A stretch of 64,000 nt of DNA, from the NCBI RefSeq assembly GCF_014204975.1, contig NZ_JACHMM010000001.1:1302001-1366000 (forward strand). Direction: 5' to 3'. Shown piece by piece: positions 50,116-59,404 of the stretch. The translations under genes were made by a program, and so were the position numbers. Every line of letters begins with the position of its first letter. The stretch's first letter is position 1. The notes under the pieces were generated by a model. That model did no database searches, was not told where the DNA came from, and saw only the letters and a list, made by a program, of their open reading frames with translations. This DNA is from Jiangella mangrovi. Its GTDB lineage: Bacteria; Actinomycetota; Actinomycetes; Jiangellales; Jiangellaceae.

Positions 50116-50790
50116 TCAGGACGCGCCCGGCCGCACCAGCCCGGTCTCGTAGGCGAGCACGACCAGTTGCACACGGTCGCGCAGGCCGACCTTGGCCAGC
50201 ACGCGGCCGATGTGCGTCTTCACCGTCGCCTCGGTGACGAAGAGGGCCGCGGCGATCTCGGCGTTCGAGCGGCCGCGGACCACCTCGCGGACGATCTCGT
50301 GCTCGCGCTGGGTCAGCCCGGTCCAGACGGCGCCGGGCGGGGTCGCGTCCTCGGGCAGGTGCCCGGCGAACCGATCGAGCAGCCGCTTCGTCGTGCTCGG
50401 AGCGACCACCGCGTCCCCGGAGTGCACGGAGCGGACGGCGTCGAGCAGCGTCGGCGGCGGGGCGTCCTTGAGCAGGAACCCGCTGGCGCCGGCCTTGATG
50501 GCGGCGAAGGCGTACTCGTCGAGGTCGAACGTGGTCAGCACGATCACCTTCGGCGCGTCCTCGCGGGAGCGCAGCCGCCGGGTGGCCTCGACGCCGTCGA
50601 GCACCGGCATCCGGACGTCCATGAGCACGACGTCGGCCGCGGTGACCGTCAGGGCCTGCAGCGCGGCGTCGCCGTCACCCGCCTCGCCGACCACCTCGAG
50701 GTCGGGCTGGGAGTCGATGACCATCCGGAACCCGGCCCGGACCAGCTGCTGGTCGTCCACCAGGAAGACCTTGACCGGCTGCACCCTCAC
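50116..50790 (-). CDS. Response regulator, NarL/FixJ family
   Basis: Two-component response regulator of 224 residues. The receiver ('VKVFLVDDQQLVRAGFRMVIDSQPDLEVVGEAGDGDAAL', phosphoacceptor Asp in 'DVVLMDVRMPVLDG', Thr in 'VIVLTTFDLDEY', Lys in 'GFLLKDAPPP') is joined to a LuxR-type HTH ('LTQREHEIVREVVRGRSNAEIAAALFVTEATVKTHIGRVLAKVGLRDRVQLV'). GTG 50790 overlaps the sensor kinase stop (GTGA), so they are coupled. Targets unknown. Confidence 0.93.
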   Translation of the reverse strand: MRVQPVKVFLVDDQQLVRAGFRMVIDSQPDLEVVGEAGDGDAALQALTVTAADVVLMDVRMPVLDGVEATRRLRSREDAPKVIVLTTFDLDEYAFAAIKAGASGFLLKDAPPPTLLDAVRSVHSGDAVVAPSTTKRLLDRFAGHLPEDATPPGAVWTGLTQREHEIVREVVRGRSNAEIAAALFVTEATVKTHIGRVLAKVGLRDRVQLVVLAYETGLVRPGAS

Positions 50791-51968
50791 GCCCCTTCGC
50801 CGTACGGCAGGTCGAGCTCGACCCGCCAGCCACCACCGGCCGCCGGTCCCGCCGTCACCGTGCCGCCGTACATCGTCATCCGCTCCCGCATGCCCGCCAG
50901 TCCCTGTCCCAGGCCGTCGTCGACGGCGCCGGCTCCCCTGCCGTCGTCGCTCACCCGCGCCATGAGCCGGTCGGTGGCGAACACCAGCGCCACGCGCGCC
51001 CGGGCGGCCGGCCCGGCGTGCTTGAGCGCGTTGGTCAGCGCCTCCTGGATCACCCGGTACACCGCCAGCGACGGCCCCGGCTGCAGCGGCCGCGGCGGCC
51101 CGGTGACGTCGAGCTCGACCGGCAGCCCGGCCTGGCGCACCGACGTGACCAGCTCCGGCAGGCTGCCCAGACCCGGCTGCGGGCGGATGGTGCCGCCGTC
51201 GCCGTCGTCCGTGGCGCGCAGCACCCCGAGCAGCCGGCGCATCTCGGACAGCGCTCCCCTGCCGGTGTCGCCGATGGTCTTCAGCGCGTCGAGCGCCGCC
51301 TGCGGGTCCTGGTCGCCGGCGTAGCGGCCGCCGTCGGCCTGCACGACGATGACCGAGAGGTTGTGCGCCACGACGTCGTGCATCTCGCGGGCGATACGGG
51401 CGCGCTCCTCGGCGGCGGCCAGCTGGGCCCGCTGGTCGCGCTCGCGCTCGGCCTGGTGCGCCCGCTCGACAAGCTCGGCCACGTAGGCCTGCCGAACGCG
51501 GCGCACGTCGCCCATGGCCCACGCGCCGACCACCACGGCGGACAGCGACAGCAGGCTGGCGATGAACGCCTGCGTCCCGTCGGTGGCGGGCGAGAACTCG
51601 CGCGTGACGGCCAGGACGACGCCCAGCAGGCCGGCCGCGAGCCCGGCCCGGCTGGCCCAGCGCGAGCCGTAGGCGCTGACGGCGTACAACCCGATCAGCA
51701 GGATCACGTCGGCCGGGGTCAGCGGCAGGCCGGTCGCCCACTGCACGAGTCCGCAGGCCACCAGCACCGCGAACGACTCGACCGGCCGCAGGCGCCGGAG
51801 GACCAGCGCCAGGCACATGACGGCGCCCAGGGTCAGGTGTGCCCAGGTCGGGTCGTAGGCCGCCGCGCTGAACACCACGACGGTGAGCAGCAGTCCGAGC
51901 GCGATGACGGCGTCCGGCACGACGGGATGCCGGCGCACCCACGCGTACAGCCGGTCCCTGCGCCTCAC
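50787..51968 (-). CDS. Sensor histidine kinase, HisKA_3 family
   Basis: Membrane sensor kinase of 393 residues. The N-terminal half has about five TM helices ('VVPDAVIALGLLLTVVVFSAAAYDPTWAHLTLGAVMCLALVLRRL', 'VILLIGLYAVSAYGSRW', 'AFIASLLSLSAVVVGAWAM'). A coiled coil ('ELVERAHQAERERDQRAQLAAAEER') leads to the HisKA_3 phosphoacceptor ('ARIAREMHDVVAHNLSVIVVQADGG') and a HATPase_c domain ('VIQEALTNALKHAGP', 'VSDDGRGAG', 'GLAGMRERMTMYGG'). The start is GTG 51968; a longer open frame upstream overlaps the divergent gene and I rejected it. It pairs with the response regulator. Ligand unknown. Confidence 0.9.
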   Translation of the reverse strand: MRRRDRLYAWVRRHPVVPDAVIALGLLLTVVVFSAAAYDPTWAHLTLGAVMCLALVLRRLRPVESFAVLVACGLVQWATGLPLTPADVILLIGLYAVSAYGSRWASRAGLAAGLLGVVLAVTREFSPATDGTQAFIASLLSLSAVVVGAWAMGDVRRVRQAYVAELVERAHQAERERDQRAQLAAAEERARIAREMHDVVAHNLSVIVVQADGGRYAGDQDPQAALDALKTIGDTGRGALSEMRRLLGVLRATDDGDGGTIRPQPGLGSLPELVTSVRQAGLPVELDVTGPPRPLQPGPSLAVYRVIQEALTNALKHAGPAARARVALVFATDRLMARVSDDGRGAGAVDDGLGQGLAGMRERMTMYGGTVTAGPAAGGGWRVELDLPYGEGA

Positions 51969-52046
51969 GGTGAGCAGGCTAGCCCGGAACCCGGGACCGC
52001 GTTGCGTCGTCGAGCAGGGAGAGACCCGAAGAGAGGACGTTCCACG

Positions 52047-52727
52047 ATGCTTGTCGCGGTACTCGGCACCGGCATGGTCGGCCAGGCGATCGCGGGCCGG
52101 TTCGACGAGCTGGGCCACCAGGTGTACGTCGGCACCAGGGACCCCGTCGCCACGATGATCCGCACCGAGCCCGACCACCTCGGCAACCCGCCCTTCCCGG
52201 CCTGGCACGAGCAGCACCCCGAGGCGCGGCTCGCCACGTACGCCGACGCCGCGGCCGCCGCCGAGCTCGTGGTCAACGCCACGCCCGGTGCGGTGTCCCT
52301 GCAGGTGCTCGAGGCCGCCGGCGCGGAGCACCTCGACGGCAAGGTGCTGATGGACATCTCCAACCCGCTGGTCTTCACGCCCGGCGGCCCGCCCACGCTG
52401 TTCGTCAAGGACGACGACTCCCTCGGCGAGCAGATCCAGCGCGCGTTCCCGGGCGCCCGCGTGGTCAAGGCCCTGAACACCGTCAACGCCACGCTCATGG
52501 CGCACCCCGCCCTGCTGGCCGGCGGCGACCACTCGATCTTCGTGTGCGGCGACGACGCGGCGGCGAAGGCGCAGGTCACCGAGGTCCTGACCAGCTTCGG
52601 TCACACCGACGTCATCGACCTCGGCGATATCGGCGCCTCGCGCGGGGTCGAGATGTACCTGCCGGTCTGGCTGCGGCTCATGGGCGCGCTGGGCACGTCC
52701 AGGTTCAGCATCAAGGTCGTCCGCTAG
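52047..52727 (+). CDS. NAD(P)-binding oxidoreductase, F420-dependent-type fold
   Basis: Protein of 226 residues with an N-terminal dinucleotide-binding fold ('MLVAVLGTGMVGQAIAGRFDELGHQVYVGTRDP', 'AELVVNATPGAVSLQVLEAAGAEHLDGKVLMDISNPLVF', 'VVKALNTVNATLMAHPALLAGGDHSIFVCGDD'). This is the pattern of NADPH-dependent F420 reductase-like / NADB-Rossmann oxidoreductases; actinobacteria have several of them. Function in this strain is unknown. ATG 52047 has GAGAGG upstream. It is divergent from the sensor kinase; the 3' end overlaps the next gene by 17 bp. Confidence 0.83.
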   Translation: MLVAVLGTGMVGQAIAGRFDELGHQVYVGTRDPVATMIRTEPDHLGNPPFPAWHEQHPEARLATYADAAAAAELVVNATPGAVSLQVLEAAGAEHLDGKVLMDISNPLVFTPGGPPTLFVKDDDSLGEQIQRAFPGARVVKALNTVNATLMAHPALLAGGDHSIFVCGDDAAAKAQVTEVLTSFGHTDVIDLGDIGASRGVEMYLPVWLRLMGALGTSRFSIKVVR

Positions 52728-53130
52728 CGCCCTCGGTGTCGCGGGTCCGGCGCAGCCAGAGCAGGCCGAGCACCGGGAGCACCAGCGGCACGAACCCGTA
52801 GCCGCGGCCGTACAGCGACCACACGGTGTCGTCGGGGAAGTCGCCCGGGTCGAACGCCGTGATGGTGCCGACGGTCAGCACGCCGATCAGCTCGACGGTG
52901 ACGGCGGTCAGTGCGACCCGGCGCGCCTTGGGGCCGGGCCGGGCCAGCGCGACCGTCGCGACCACGTACACCAGGGCGGCGAACGCCGACAGCAGGTACG
53001 CCAGCGGCGCCTCGTCGAAGCTGGTCGCGATCTGCACGCCGGCCCGGGCCGACGCCGAGAGCGCGAACACCGCGTAGACCGCGATGAGCAGCCGGCCCGG
53101 CCCGCTGGACCGGCGGGGCGTGTCGCTCAT
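52711..53130 (-). CDS. Small membrane protein of unknown function
   Basis: Protein of 139 residues with four predicted TM helices ('LLIAVYAVFALSASARAG', 'YLLSAFAALVYVVATVALA', 'VALTAVTVELIGVLTVGTI', 'FVPLVLPVLGLLWL') and a cytoplasmic RRTRDTEG tail. No family recognised. It is overlapped at the start by the stop of another small membrane-protein gene (ATGA at 53127-53130), so the pair probably encode interacting subunits. Confidence 0.7.
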   Translation of the reverse strand: MSDTPRRSSGPGRLLIAVYAVFALSASARAGVQIATSFDEAPLAYLLSAFAALVYVVATVALARPGPKARRVALTAVTVELIGVLTVGTITAFDPGDFPDDTVWSLYGRGYGFVPLVLPVLGLLWLRRTRDTEGASGRP

Positions 53131-53492
53131 GCCGCGCCCGCGTCCCAGATCTGCTGCATGCGCACCACCAGCACCGGCACCACCAGCGCCGCGACCACGA
53201 GCACCGACGTGCCCCAGCGCGACTTCTCGGCCAGCGCCCAGAACAGCCCGAGCGGCACGATGAGCAGGTTCATCAGCAGGTAGCCGATGAAGGTCGCGGT
53301 CTCGTCGGGCGTGCCGTCGACGATCATCAGGACGATCGCGACGACCACCTGGATGAGGATCAGCAGCTCGACCACGCCGGCGCCGATGACGTACGGCTCG
53401 CGCGGCGCCTGGTTGCGGACGACCGCCACCAGCGCCCACGCGGCGTAGGCCAGCGAGGCGACGATGACGGCCCAGTCGACGACGGCAACCAT
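53127..53492 (-). CDS. Small four-TM membrane protein
   Basis: Protein of 121 residues with four helices ('WAVIVASLAYAAWALVAVV', 'VIGAGVVELLILIQVVVAIVLMI', 'FIGYLLMNLLIVPLGLFWAL', 'GTSVLVVAALVVPVLVVRM'). No catalytic motif. Coupled to the downstream small membrane gene (ATGA) and 11 bp after the end of the DUF885 gene. Function unknown. Confidence 0.7.
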   Translation of the reverse strand: MVAVVDWAVIVASLAYAAWALVAVVRNQAPREPYVIGAGVVELLILIQVVVAIVLMIVDGTPDETATFIGYLLMNLLIVPLGLFWALAEKSRWGTSVLVVAALVVPVLVVRMQQIWDAGAA

Positions 53493-53503
53493 GCGTCAGC
53501 CCG

Positions 53504-55189
53504 TCACGGCAGCCGGGCGAGCTCGGCGGCGAGGTCGTCGAGACCGAGCGACCCCATCGAGAGCGCGGCCATGTGCCAGGCCTTGAGGTCGAAGTCCGCG
53601 CCCTGCGCCGCCTGCGCGGCGTCGCGGCCGGCCAGCCAGGCCCGCTCGCCCAGCTTGTAGCCGATGGCCTGCGCCGGCATGCCGAGGTAGCGGACGATCT
53701 CGGAGTCGAGGAAGGCGGGGTCGCGGCCGTTGAAGGCACCGAAGAACTCGCGCGCCAGTTCCGGCGTCCACACCTCGCCGGGGTGGAACGTCTCGTCGCC
53801 GGGGATGCGCAGCCGCAGGTGCATGCCGATGTCGACGATGACCCGGATGGCCCGCATGATCTGCGCGTCCAGGTAGCCGAGGCGGTAGGCCGGGTCGGTG
53901 AGGTAGCCGAGCTCGTCCATGAGCCGCTCGGCGTAGAGCGCCCAGCCCTCGGTCATGGCGCTGACCGAGCCGAGGCTGACCTGGTAGCGCGAGAGCTGGT
54001 CGGCCACGTGCACCCACTGCGCGAGCTGCAGGTGGTGGCCCGGGACGCCTTCGTGGTACCAGGTGCTGACCAGGCCCCACAACGGGAACCGGGTCTCGCC
54101 CAGCGTCGGCAGCCAGGTGCGGCCCGGGCGGCTGAAGTCGAGCGACGGGCGGGTGTAGTACGGCGCGGCGGCGCTGCCCGGCGGCGCGATCATCGCCTCG
54201 ACGTGCCTGATCGGCTCGGCGAGGTCGACATGGGTGCCGTCGAGGTCGGACATCGCCTCGTTCATGAGGTTCTGCAGCCAGTCGCGGATCGCGTCGACGC
54301 CCTCGATGGCGGCGCCGTGCTCGTCGAGGTGGCGCATGACGGCCAGCGGCGTGTGGCCGGGCAGGACGGCGTCGGCGGCCTCCTTCATCTCCGCGCCGAT
54401 GCGGTGGAACTCCGACCACCCGTAGGCGTAGGCGTCCTCGAGGTCGAGGTCGGCGCCGGTCCAGCGGCGGGCCCAGATGGTGTACCGGTCGCGCCCGACG
54501 CCGTCCGGCGTGCCCTCGCTGGCCGGGCGGTAGGTGGTGGCGAGGTAGTCGCGCAGCTCGGCCAGGCCGGCGCCGGCCTCGGCGGCCGCGGCGGTCAGCT
54601 CGGCGCGCTGCGCCTCGGGGCCCTTGCCGACGAAGGTCGTGTACCAGTCCGACTCCAGCCAGGTGTCGAGCTGCTCGACGACGGTGTCGACCTGGCGCGG
54701 CGCGGCGTACAGGCCGCGGCGGTCGCCCTCTTCGAGCGAGGCCCGGAACCCGCGGGCGGCGCCGGGGATGTTGCGCAGCCGCCGGCCGATGACGGCCCAG
54801 TCGTCGTCGGACTCCGACGGCATGATGAGGAACACCGAGCGCAGCGACTGCACCGGCGAGAACAGGTTGCTGATCTCGCGCAGCCCCTCGCCGGCGTCGT
54901 GCACCGCGAGCGACGCCGTCAGCCGCTCGCGCAGCAGCCGGGCCGCGCGCCGCTCCTGGTCCGGCAGCCCGCCGTTGCCCGCGGCGGCCGCCTCGGCGGC
55001 GTCGAGCTCGGCCAGCGTGGCGCGGGCGGCCGCCGCCTCGGCCTCCTGGCCCTCGGGCGACAGGTCGGGCATCGCGTCGACGCCGGGTCTGATGCCCAGC
55101 GCCGTGCCGACGAGCGGGTTCAGGTCGGCGATGGTCTCGACGTAGCGGTCGGCGATGGCACGAGGGGTGGCGGCGTCGTTGTCGGGCAC
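53504..55189 (-). CDS. DUF885 family zinc-metallopeptidase-like protein
   Basis: Protein of 561 residues of the DUF885 family. The metal motif is 'WYHEGVPGHHLQLAQ' (HExxxH-type, HEGVPGH), with 'TEGWALYAERLMDELGYL' and 'HPGEVWTPELAREFFGAFNGRD' as the downstream conserved blocks. Members are predicted zinc carboxypeptidases or oligopeptidases; substrate unknown. Start is GTG 55189, 7 bp from the panD stop, so the genes are probably co-transcribed. No signal peptide is present. Confidence 0.85.
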   Translation of the reverse strand: MPDNDAATPRAIADRYVETIADLNPLVGTALGIRPGVDAMPDLSPEGQEAEAAAARATLAELDAAEAAAAGNGGLPDQERRAARLLRERLTASLAVHDAGEGLREISNLFSPVQSLRSVFLIMPSESDDDWAVIGRRLRNIPGAARGFRASLEEGDRRGLYAAPRQVDTVVEQLDTWLESDWYTTFVGKGPEAQRAELTAAAAEAGAGLAELRDYLATTYRPASEGTPDGVGRDRYTIWARRWTGADLDLEDAYAYGWSEFHRIGAEMKEAADAVLPGHTPLAVMRHLDEHGAAIEGVDAIRDWLQNLMNEAMSDLDGTHVDLAEPIRHVEAMIAPPGSAAAPYYTRPSLDFSRPGRTWLPTLGETRFPLWGLVSTWYHEGVPGHHLQLAQWVHVADQLSRYQVSLGSVSAMTEGWALYAERLMDELGYLTDPAYRLGYLDAQIMRAIRVIVDIGMHLRLRIPGDETFHPGEVWTPELAREFFGAFNGRDPAFLDSEIVRYLGMPAQAIGYKLGERAWLAGRDAAQAAQGADFDLKAWHMAALSMGSLGLDDLAAELARLP

Positions 55190-55196
55190 CGGCCCA

Positions 55197-55616
55197 TCAT
55201 GCCCTGACGGTGTCCCCACGCAGCAGGGCGGTGTCGCCGGGCACCGGCTCGGCGGCGTCGTGGCCGGCGCCGACGATGCGGTTGGCGGCGTCGACGTGCA
55301 CCACCCGCGGCTTCAGGTCACGCGCCTCGGCGTCGCCGACCAGCGCGTAGCTGATGAGGATGACGAGGTCGCCGGGCTGGACCAGCCGGGCGGCGGCGCC
55401 GTTGATGCCGATGACGCCGGACCCGCGCGGGCCGGCGATGGCGTAGGTGGTGAGCCGGGCGCCGTTGGTGATGTCGACGATGTCGACCTGCTCGCCGGGG
55501 AGGAGGTCGGCGGCGTCGAGGAGGTCCTCGTCGACCGTGACCGATCCCACGTAGTGCAGGTCGGCCTGCGTCACGGTGGCGCGGTGGATCTTGCCCTTCA
55601 TCATGGTGCGGAACAC
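55197..55616 (-). CDS. panD: Aspartate 1-decarboxylase, precursor (self-cleaving)
   Basis: Makes beta-alanine from L-aspartate for pantothenate synthesis. 139 residues. The pyruvoyl group is made by self-cleavage at the conserved Gly24-Ser25 in '[16 protein letters not shown]'. Other conserved blocks are '[14 protein letters not shown]', '[20 protein letters not shown]', '[27 protein letters not shown]'. GTG 55616 ([11 protein letters not shown]) has GGAG 7 nt upstream; the usual actinobacterial N-terminus has the same layout. It is about 17 kb from panC. Confidence 0.93.
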   Translation of the reverse strand: MFRTMMKGKIHRATVTQADLHYVGSVTVDEDLLDAADLLPGEQVDIVDITNGARLTTYAIAGPRGSGVIGINGAAARLVQPGDLVILISYALVGDAEARDLKPRVVHVDAANRIVGAGHDAAEPVPGDTALLRGDTVRA

Positions 55617-55620
55617 GCGT

Positions 55621-57066
55621 CTACTCCTGGTCTCGCTCGCTCGATGCGGCCGGTGGGCCGTCACCGTCGGCGTCGCCTGCGGGTGGGGGTGCCGACTGCT
55701 GCCGGTACCTCGCCATCCATTGTTCTGGAACATCGGCCTTGCGTGCCAGTCGAGCCCGTTCGGCCTGCTCTTCGACGATGGTGCGGGCCTCGGCGGCGAA
55801 CCGGTGCCGGATGACGGCGTCGACCGGGCCGGGCGTGGTGTCGACATGCACCGAGGCCAGCCCGAGCCGGCGCTGCAGCGGTCCCTGCACCACCCGCACA
55901 CTCTGGGTCTTCGCGTGCGGGACGGTGGTGACGGCGCGGCTCAGCACCCCCTCGCGCACGACGACCACATGCTCGTCGGTGCCGTACGCCAGCCGCTTCC
56001 AGCCGAACGGACGCAGCCAGCGGGCCGGCCGCGGGGCGTAGCTCAGCGGCACCGACAGCGGGTCGGAGCCCGGCAGCACCTGCCGCAGCACCTCGGCCGC
56101 CTCGTCGTACGTCGCCACCGGCAGCAGCGTCGACGTGCGCTGGCTGTCGTCGCCCGACTCGCCGCTGTAGCCTGCCACGTCCACGTCCAGTCGCACCCAG
56201 CCCTTCCCCCTCCACAACAACGGCTGGCGCATGGCTACTCCCTGCACGCGGCCGGGCGGGACGGTCTGGTGCTGGGTCTCGAGCAGGCCCTTGCGGATGC
56301 GGTAGCCGTCGGGCGACTCCGCCAGGACGAAGGCGAAGTTGCGGCCGAGCTGGGCCCAGAGCGCGGCGCCGATGGCGATGATGCCGGGCACCATCGACGA
56401 CAGCACCCCGATGGTGACGTCGCTGTCGCGGAAGAAGGCGAACGCGATGCCGATGCCGACGATGAAGACCAGGCCGACGATGAACGTGCCGGACAGCACC
56501 GTCGACCACACCAGCCGGTCCAGCGGCACCTCGTGGACCAGCCGCTCCGGCGCCTCGGGTGTGTCGGCGTCGATGCCGGCGGCGCGGGCCAGCAGCTCGG
56601 CCCGCAGCCGGACCGCGTCGTCGACGGCAAGGTACTGCAACGGCGCCTCGGCCTTGCCCCCGCCGGCCACCTCGAGCCGCAGCTCCGAGAGGCCGAGCAG
56701 CCGGCCGGCCAGCGGGCGGTTGATGTCGACGGCCTGCAGGCGGTCCAGCCGGACCCGCCGGGACCGCCGGTTCAGCAGGCCGGAGTCGATGCGCAGGGCG
56801 TCGCCGTCGAAGCCGTAGCGGGTGGTCCACCACGACAGCAGCCCGGCGAGCATGCCGATGACCGCAACCACCAGCACGGTGATCCCGAGCCGGCCCATCT
56901 CGCCGGAACGCAGCGCGTCCTGGCCGCCGAAGGCGATGAGCGCGGCCAGCACCGTCCAGCCCCGCAGCAGCGGAGTCAGCGGATGCAGCCGGCGGAAGTG
57001 CTCCGGGGTGGGATCGACCCGGGTGGCCTTGGCGTCACCCGCCTCGCTGCCGGGCGCGCTGGTCAC
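55621..57066 (-). CDS. Bacterial-PH (bPH2) membrane protein, YdbT-like
   Basis: Protein of 481 residues with three bPH2 units between TM pairs. The first is after helices at about 30-85 ('[13 protein letters not shown]', '[19 protein letters not shown]') with '[52 protein letters not shown]'. The second follows '[19 protein letters not shown]' and contains '[26 protein letters not shown]'. The third is '[45 protein letters not shown]'. Function is poorly known; such proteins influence envelope stress responses. It overlaps the smaller partner's end (ATGA) and abuts panD. Confidence 0.85.
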   Translation of the reverse strand: MTSAPGSEAGDAKATRVDPTPEHFRRLHPLTPLLRGWTVLAALIAFGGQDALRSGEMGRLGITVLVVAVIGMLAGLLSWWTTRYGFDGDALRIDSGLLNRRSRRVRLDRLQAVDINRPLAGRLLGLSELRLEVAGGGKAEAPLQYLAVDDAVRLRAELLARAAGIDADTPEAPERLVHEVPLDRLVWSTVLSGTFIVGLVFIVGIGIAFAFFRDSDVTIGVLSSMVPGIIAIGAALWAQLGRNFAFVLAESPDGYRIRKGLLETQHQTVPPGRVQGVAMRQPLLWRGKGWVRLDVDVAGYSGESGDDSQRTSTLLPVATYDEAAEVLRQVLPGSDPLSVPLSYAPRPARWLRPFGWKRLAYGTDEHVVVVREGVLSRAVTTVPHAKTQSVRVVQGPLQRRLGLASVHVDTTPGPVDAVIRHRFAAEARTIVEEQAERARLARKADVPEQWMARYRQQSAPPPAGDADGDGPPAASSERDQE

Positions 57067-57557
57067 AGACCGGCCGCCTGAGCCTCACCCAGCGCCGACA
57101 GGCGGTCGCGCAGCCGCGCGGCCTCGGCGGCCGGCAGGCCGGGGATCTTCGCGTCGGTGGCCGGCGAGGCCGTGTGCAGCTGGACGGTCGCCAGCCCGTA
57201 CCGCCGCTCGAGCGGCCCGGAGGCGACGTCAACGAACTGCATGCGGCCGTACGGCACCACCGTCAGCCGCCGGTACATGACGCCGTGGGTGACCAGGAGG
57301 TCGTCGAGCCGCTCGGCGTAACCCCAGGCCCGCCAGTTGCGCGGGATGAGCCAGAGTCCCCACACCAGCACGACCAGCCCGGCGCCGACGGTGATGAACA
57401 CCGCCACCGGACCGGCGACCAGCCCGAGCACGACGGCGACCGCCGCGGTGCACAGCACCACCGAGACCAGCAGCACCAGCCGGCGCAGGTCGACGAGCTT
57501 GTGCGACACCTGCTGCCAGGCCTCGCCGGGCGGCGCGAAGAGCTGGTCCTGGTCCAC
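57063..57557 (-). CDS. Small bPH2-domain membrane protein, YdbS-like
   Basis: Protein of 164 residues: two TM helices ('LVLLVSVVLCTAAVAVVLGLVA', 'VAVFITVGAGLVVLVWGLWLI') followed by one bPH2 domain ('LLVTHGVMYRRLTVVPYGRMQFVDVASGPLERRYGLATVQLHTASP', 'AARLRDRLSA'). It precedes and overlaps the YdbT-like gene by ATGA, the standard paired arrangement. Role unknown, envelope-associated. Confidence 0.85.
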   Translation of the reverse strand: MDQDQLFAPPGEAWQQVSHKLVDLRRLVLLVSVVLCTAAVAVVLGLVAGPVAVFITVGAGLVVLVWGLWLIPRNWRAWGYAERLDDLLVTHGVMYRRLTVVPYGRMQFVDVASGPLERRYGLATVQLHTASPATDAKIPGLPAAEAARLRDRLSALGEAQAAGL

Positions 57558-57599
57558 GGCGTCGAGGCTACCCCGCGGCCGGTCGCCCGGCCGCGAGGC

Positions 57600-58643
57600 T
57601 CAGCGGATGACGACGGTCTGGACCTCGGCGACCGGCAGGTCGACGGACGTCGCCGGCGAGACGACGGTGCCCAGGCCGCCGCCGGGGACCGGGGTGCCGC
57701 CCTCCTGGCCGGACCAGGACGCGACGTACGCGCCGGTAGCCGTGACGGTGTAGGCGAGTCCCGGCGCCCGGGCCGACGAGCGCGGGTGCGTGAGGCTGCA
57801 GCCGGCGGACTCGGGCGTCCCGGAGGCGTAGGACGTGCGCGCCTGCTCGGCCGAGCAGCCCACCGACGGGCCGCCGGACGAGCGCACCGACAGGCGGTCC
57901 GGGTCGGCGACGACGGTGGCGGAGTTCTCGCCCGCCGTGGCCGTGACCTCGAGCCGGACGAAGCCGTCGCGGGGGCCGTCGCCCGGCGCCACCCAGAACC
58001 AGGTGGGCAGATTGACGTAGGAGTCGGCGACCGGGCTGCGGGCGGTGTCGGGCGCCGGGATGTCGAGGTGCTCGTAGGCGACCTCGGCCAGCATCTCCGG
58101 CGGCACCGGCGGGGGCGGCGGCTGCGGCGGCGTGGTGCCCTCGGCCACCCAGATGGTGTGGGCACCACCGTTGGCCGCGACCAGTTGGTCGAAGCAGGCG
58201 CTGGCGGCGTCGAAGCCGCCGTCGACGTTGAGCAGCGTGCCGAACGCCCAGGCGCCTGGCTCGTCGCGGTGCGCCTCGATCTCTTCCAGCGGCGGATACA
58301 CGAAGGTCTGGTCGTAGCCCGGCCCGACCGGGTCGTCGAGGTCGTCGTAGTTCAGCGCCCAGTTCTCGTAGGCCCACTCGCCGGTGATGTTCTCGTGCAC
58401 GTCCCAGTAACAGGGCGACGGCACCTGGACACTGACCGAGACGCCGCCCCCGCCGCCGTCGGAGCCGTCGCCGCCGCCCAGGCCGTTGCCGCTGAGGGAG
58501 ACCGCCACCGCGGTCAGCTGGCCGTCGCCGGCGTCGCCACCCACCTGGTCGTCGCCGACACCGGCGTGCGCGGGAAGGGTGACCAGAACGGTCAGGGAAC
58601 CGGCGGCCAGGCCGGTGAGCAGGGGCATACGTACGCGTCGCAC
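57600..58643 (-). CDS. Secreted protein of unknown function
   Basis: Exported protein of 347 residues. The signal peptide is 'MPLLTGLAAGSLTVLVTLPAHA', ending in AHA. The mature part has a Gly/Ser-rich linker ('NGLGGGDGSDGGGGG'), aromatic-rich 'CYWDVHENITGEWAYENWALNYDDLDD', a Pro run before 'EMLAEVAYEHLDIPAPDTARSPVADSYVNLPTWFWV', and a beta-rich C-terminus ('EVTATAGENSATVVADPDRLSV', 'YTVTATGAYVASWSG'). Four Cys are present after the signal, so disulfides are likely. No family is recognised with confidence. No operon partner is evident. Confidence 0.7.
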   Translation of the reverse strand: MRRVRMPLLTGLAAGSLTVLVTLPAHAGVGDDQVGGDAGDGQLTAVAVSLSGNGLGGGDGSDGGGGGVSVSVQVPSPCYWDVHENITGEWAYENWALNYDDLDDPVGPGYDQTFVYPPLEEIEAHRDEPGAWAFGTLLNVDGGFDAASACFDQLVAANGGAHTIWVAEGTTPPQPPPPPVPPEMLAEVAYEHLDIPAPDTARSPVADSYVNLPTWFWVAPGDGPRDGFVRLEVTATAGENSATVVADPDRLSVRSSGGPSVGCSAEQARTSYASGTPESAGCSLTHPRSSARAPGLAYTVTATGAYVASWSGQEGGTPVPGGGLGTVVSPATSVDLPVAEVQTVVIR

Positions 58644-58718
58644 CGTCGTCTCCTGAGGTGAATCGCTCGTGTGCCCGTTGCTGAGTCGAGTCTACCGTGA
58701 CCGGTCGAAGCGCCCCTG

Positions 58719-59342
58719 TCAACCACAGTCGTGGTCGGCCCGCTGGACGTCGGCAACCACCCACCGGTCACCGGCCTGTGCCAGTTGCACCAGCACCGGG
58801 ATCAGGTCGCCACGGCTGTCGGGCACCTCGGCGCCCGCGGCGTCGACGTCATAGGTGTCGCGGCCGTCCATGCAGTCCTGGACGGCGGCGGTGGGGCCGC
58901 TGACCGAGACCACGAACGGCTCGACCCGCAGGGTGCCGATGGTGCGGTGGTCCTGAGCGAGCAGCTGCTCGGCCACCGACACCACGCGCTCGCGCTGCGG
59001 GTCGACGGCGGCGTCGAGGAACGGCTGGTGGGCGGGGTCGGGGATGCTCAGCGCCTCGAGGTCGGCCCGCCAGTAGCCGAGGTAGGCCTCGTAGACGTCG
59101 AGGTCGGCCGGGGCCTCGGGCGGCTCGCCGCCGACCTCGACGGACCAGTCCTCGCCGGCCGGCAAGTCGGACGGCTCCGGCGTGCCGGAGGCATCGTCGG
59201 CCGGCGCCGTGCCGGTCGAGGTGTCCGTGGACGAGTCCGCCGGGTCGTCGAGTCCGGCGGGCTCGTCGCCGCCGCCCGCCTCGCAACCCGACAGCACCAC
59301 GACCGTCACCGCCACACCGGCGGCGAGTGCTCGCACCCGCAT
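58719..59342 (-). CDS. Lipoprotein of unknown function
   Basis: Membrane-anchored protein of 207 residues. The signal ends in a lipobox ('VAVTVVVLSGC'), followed by a Thr/Ser/Asp-rich stretch. The folded part ('APADLDVYEAYLGYWRADLEALSIPDPAHQPFLDAAVDPQRERVVSVAEQLLAQ', 'VSVSGPTAAVQDCMDGRDTYDVDAAGAEVPDSRGDLIPVLVQLAQAGDRWVVADVQRADHDC') resembles small NTF2-like lipoproteins whose final strands hold a conserved Cys. GAGG precedes the ATG. Role unknown. Confidence 0.7.
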   Translation of the reverse strand: MRVRALAAGVAVTVVVLSGCEAGGGDEPAGLDDPADSSTDTSTGTAPADDASGTPEPSDLPAGEDWSVEVGGEPPEAPADLDVYEAYLGYWRADLEALSIPDPAHQPFLDAAVDPQRERVVSVAEQLLAQDHRTIGTLRVEPFVVSVSGPTAAVQDCMDGRDTYDVDAAGAEVPDSRGDLIPVLVQLAQAGDRWVVADVQRADHDCG

Positions 59343-59404
59343 TCCGCCCACCTCGCCAACGAACCCTTGCGCCCGCGACGGCGAGCGTACCGGGCCGGTC
59401 CCGG

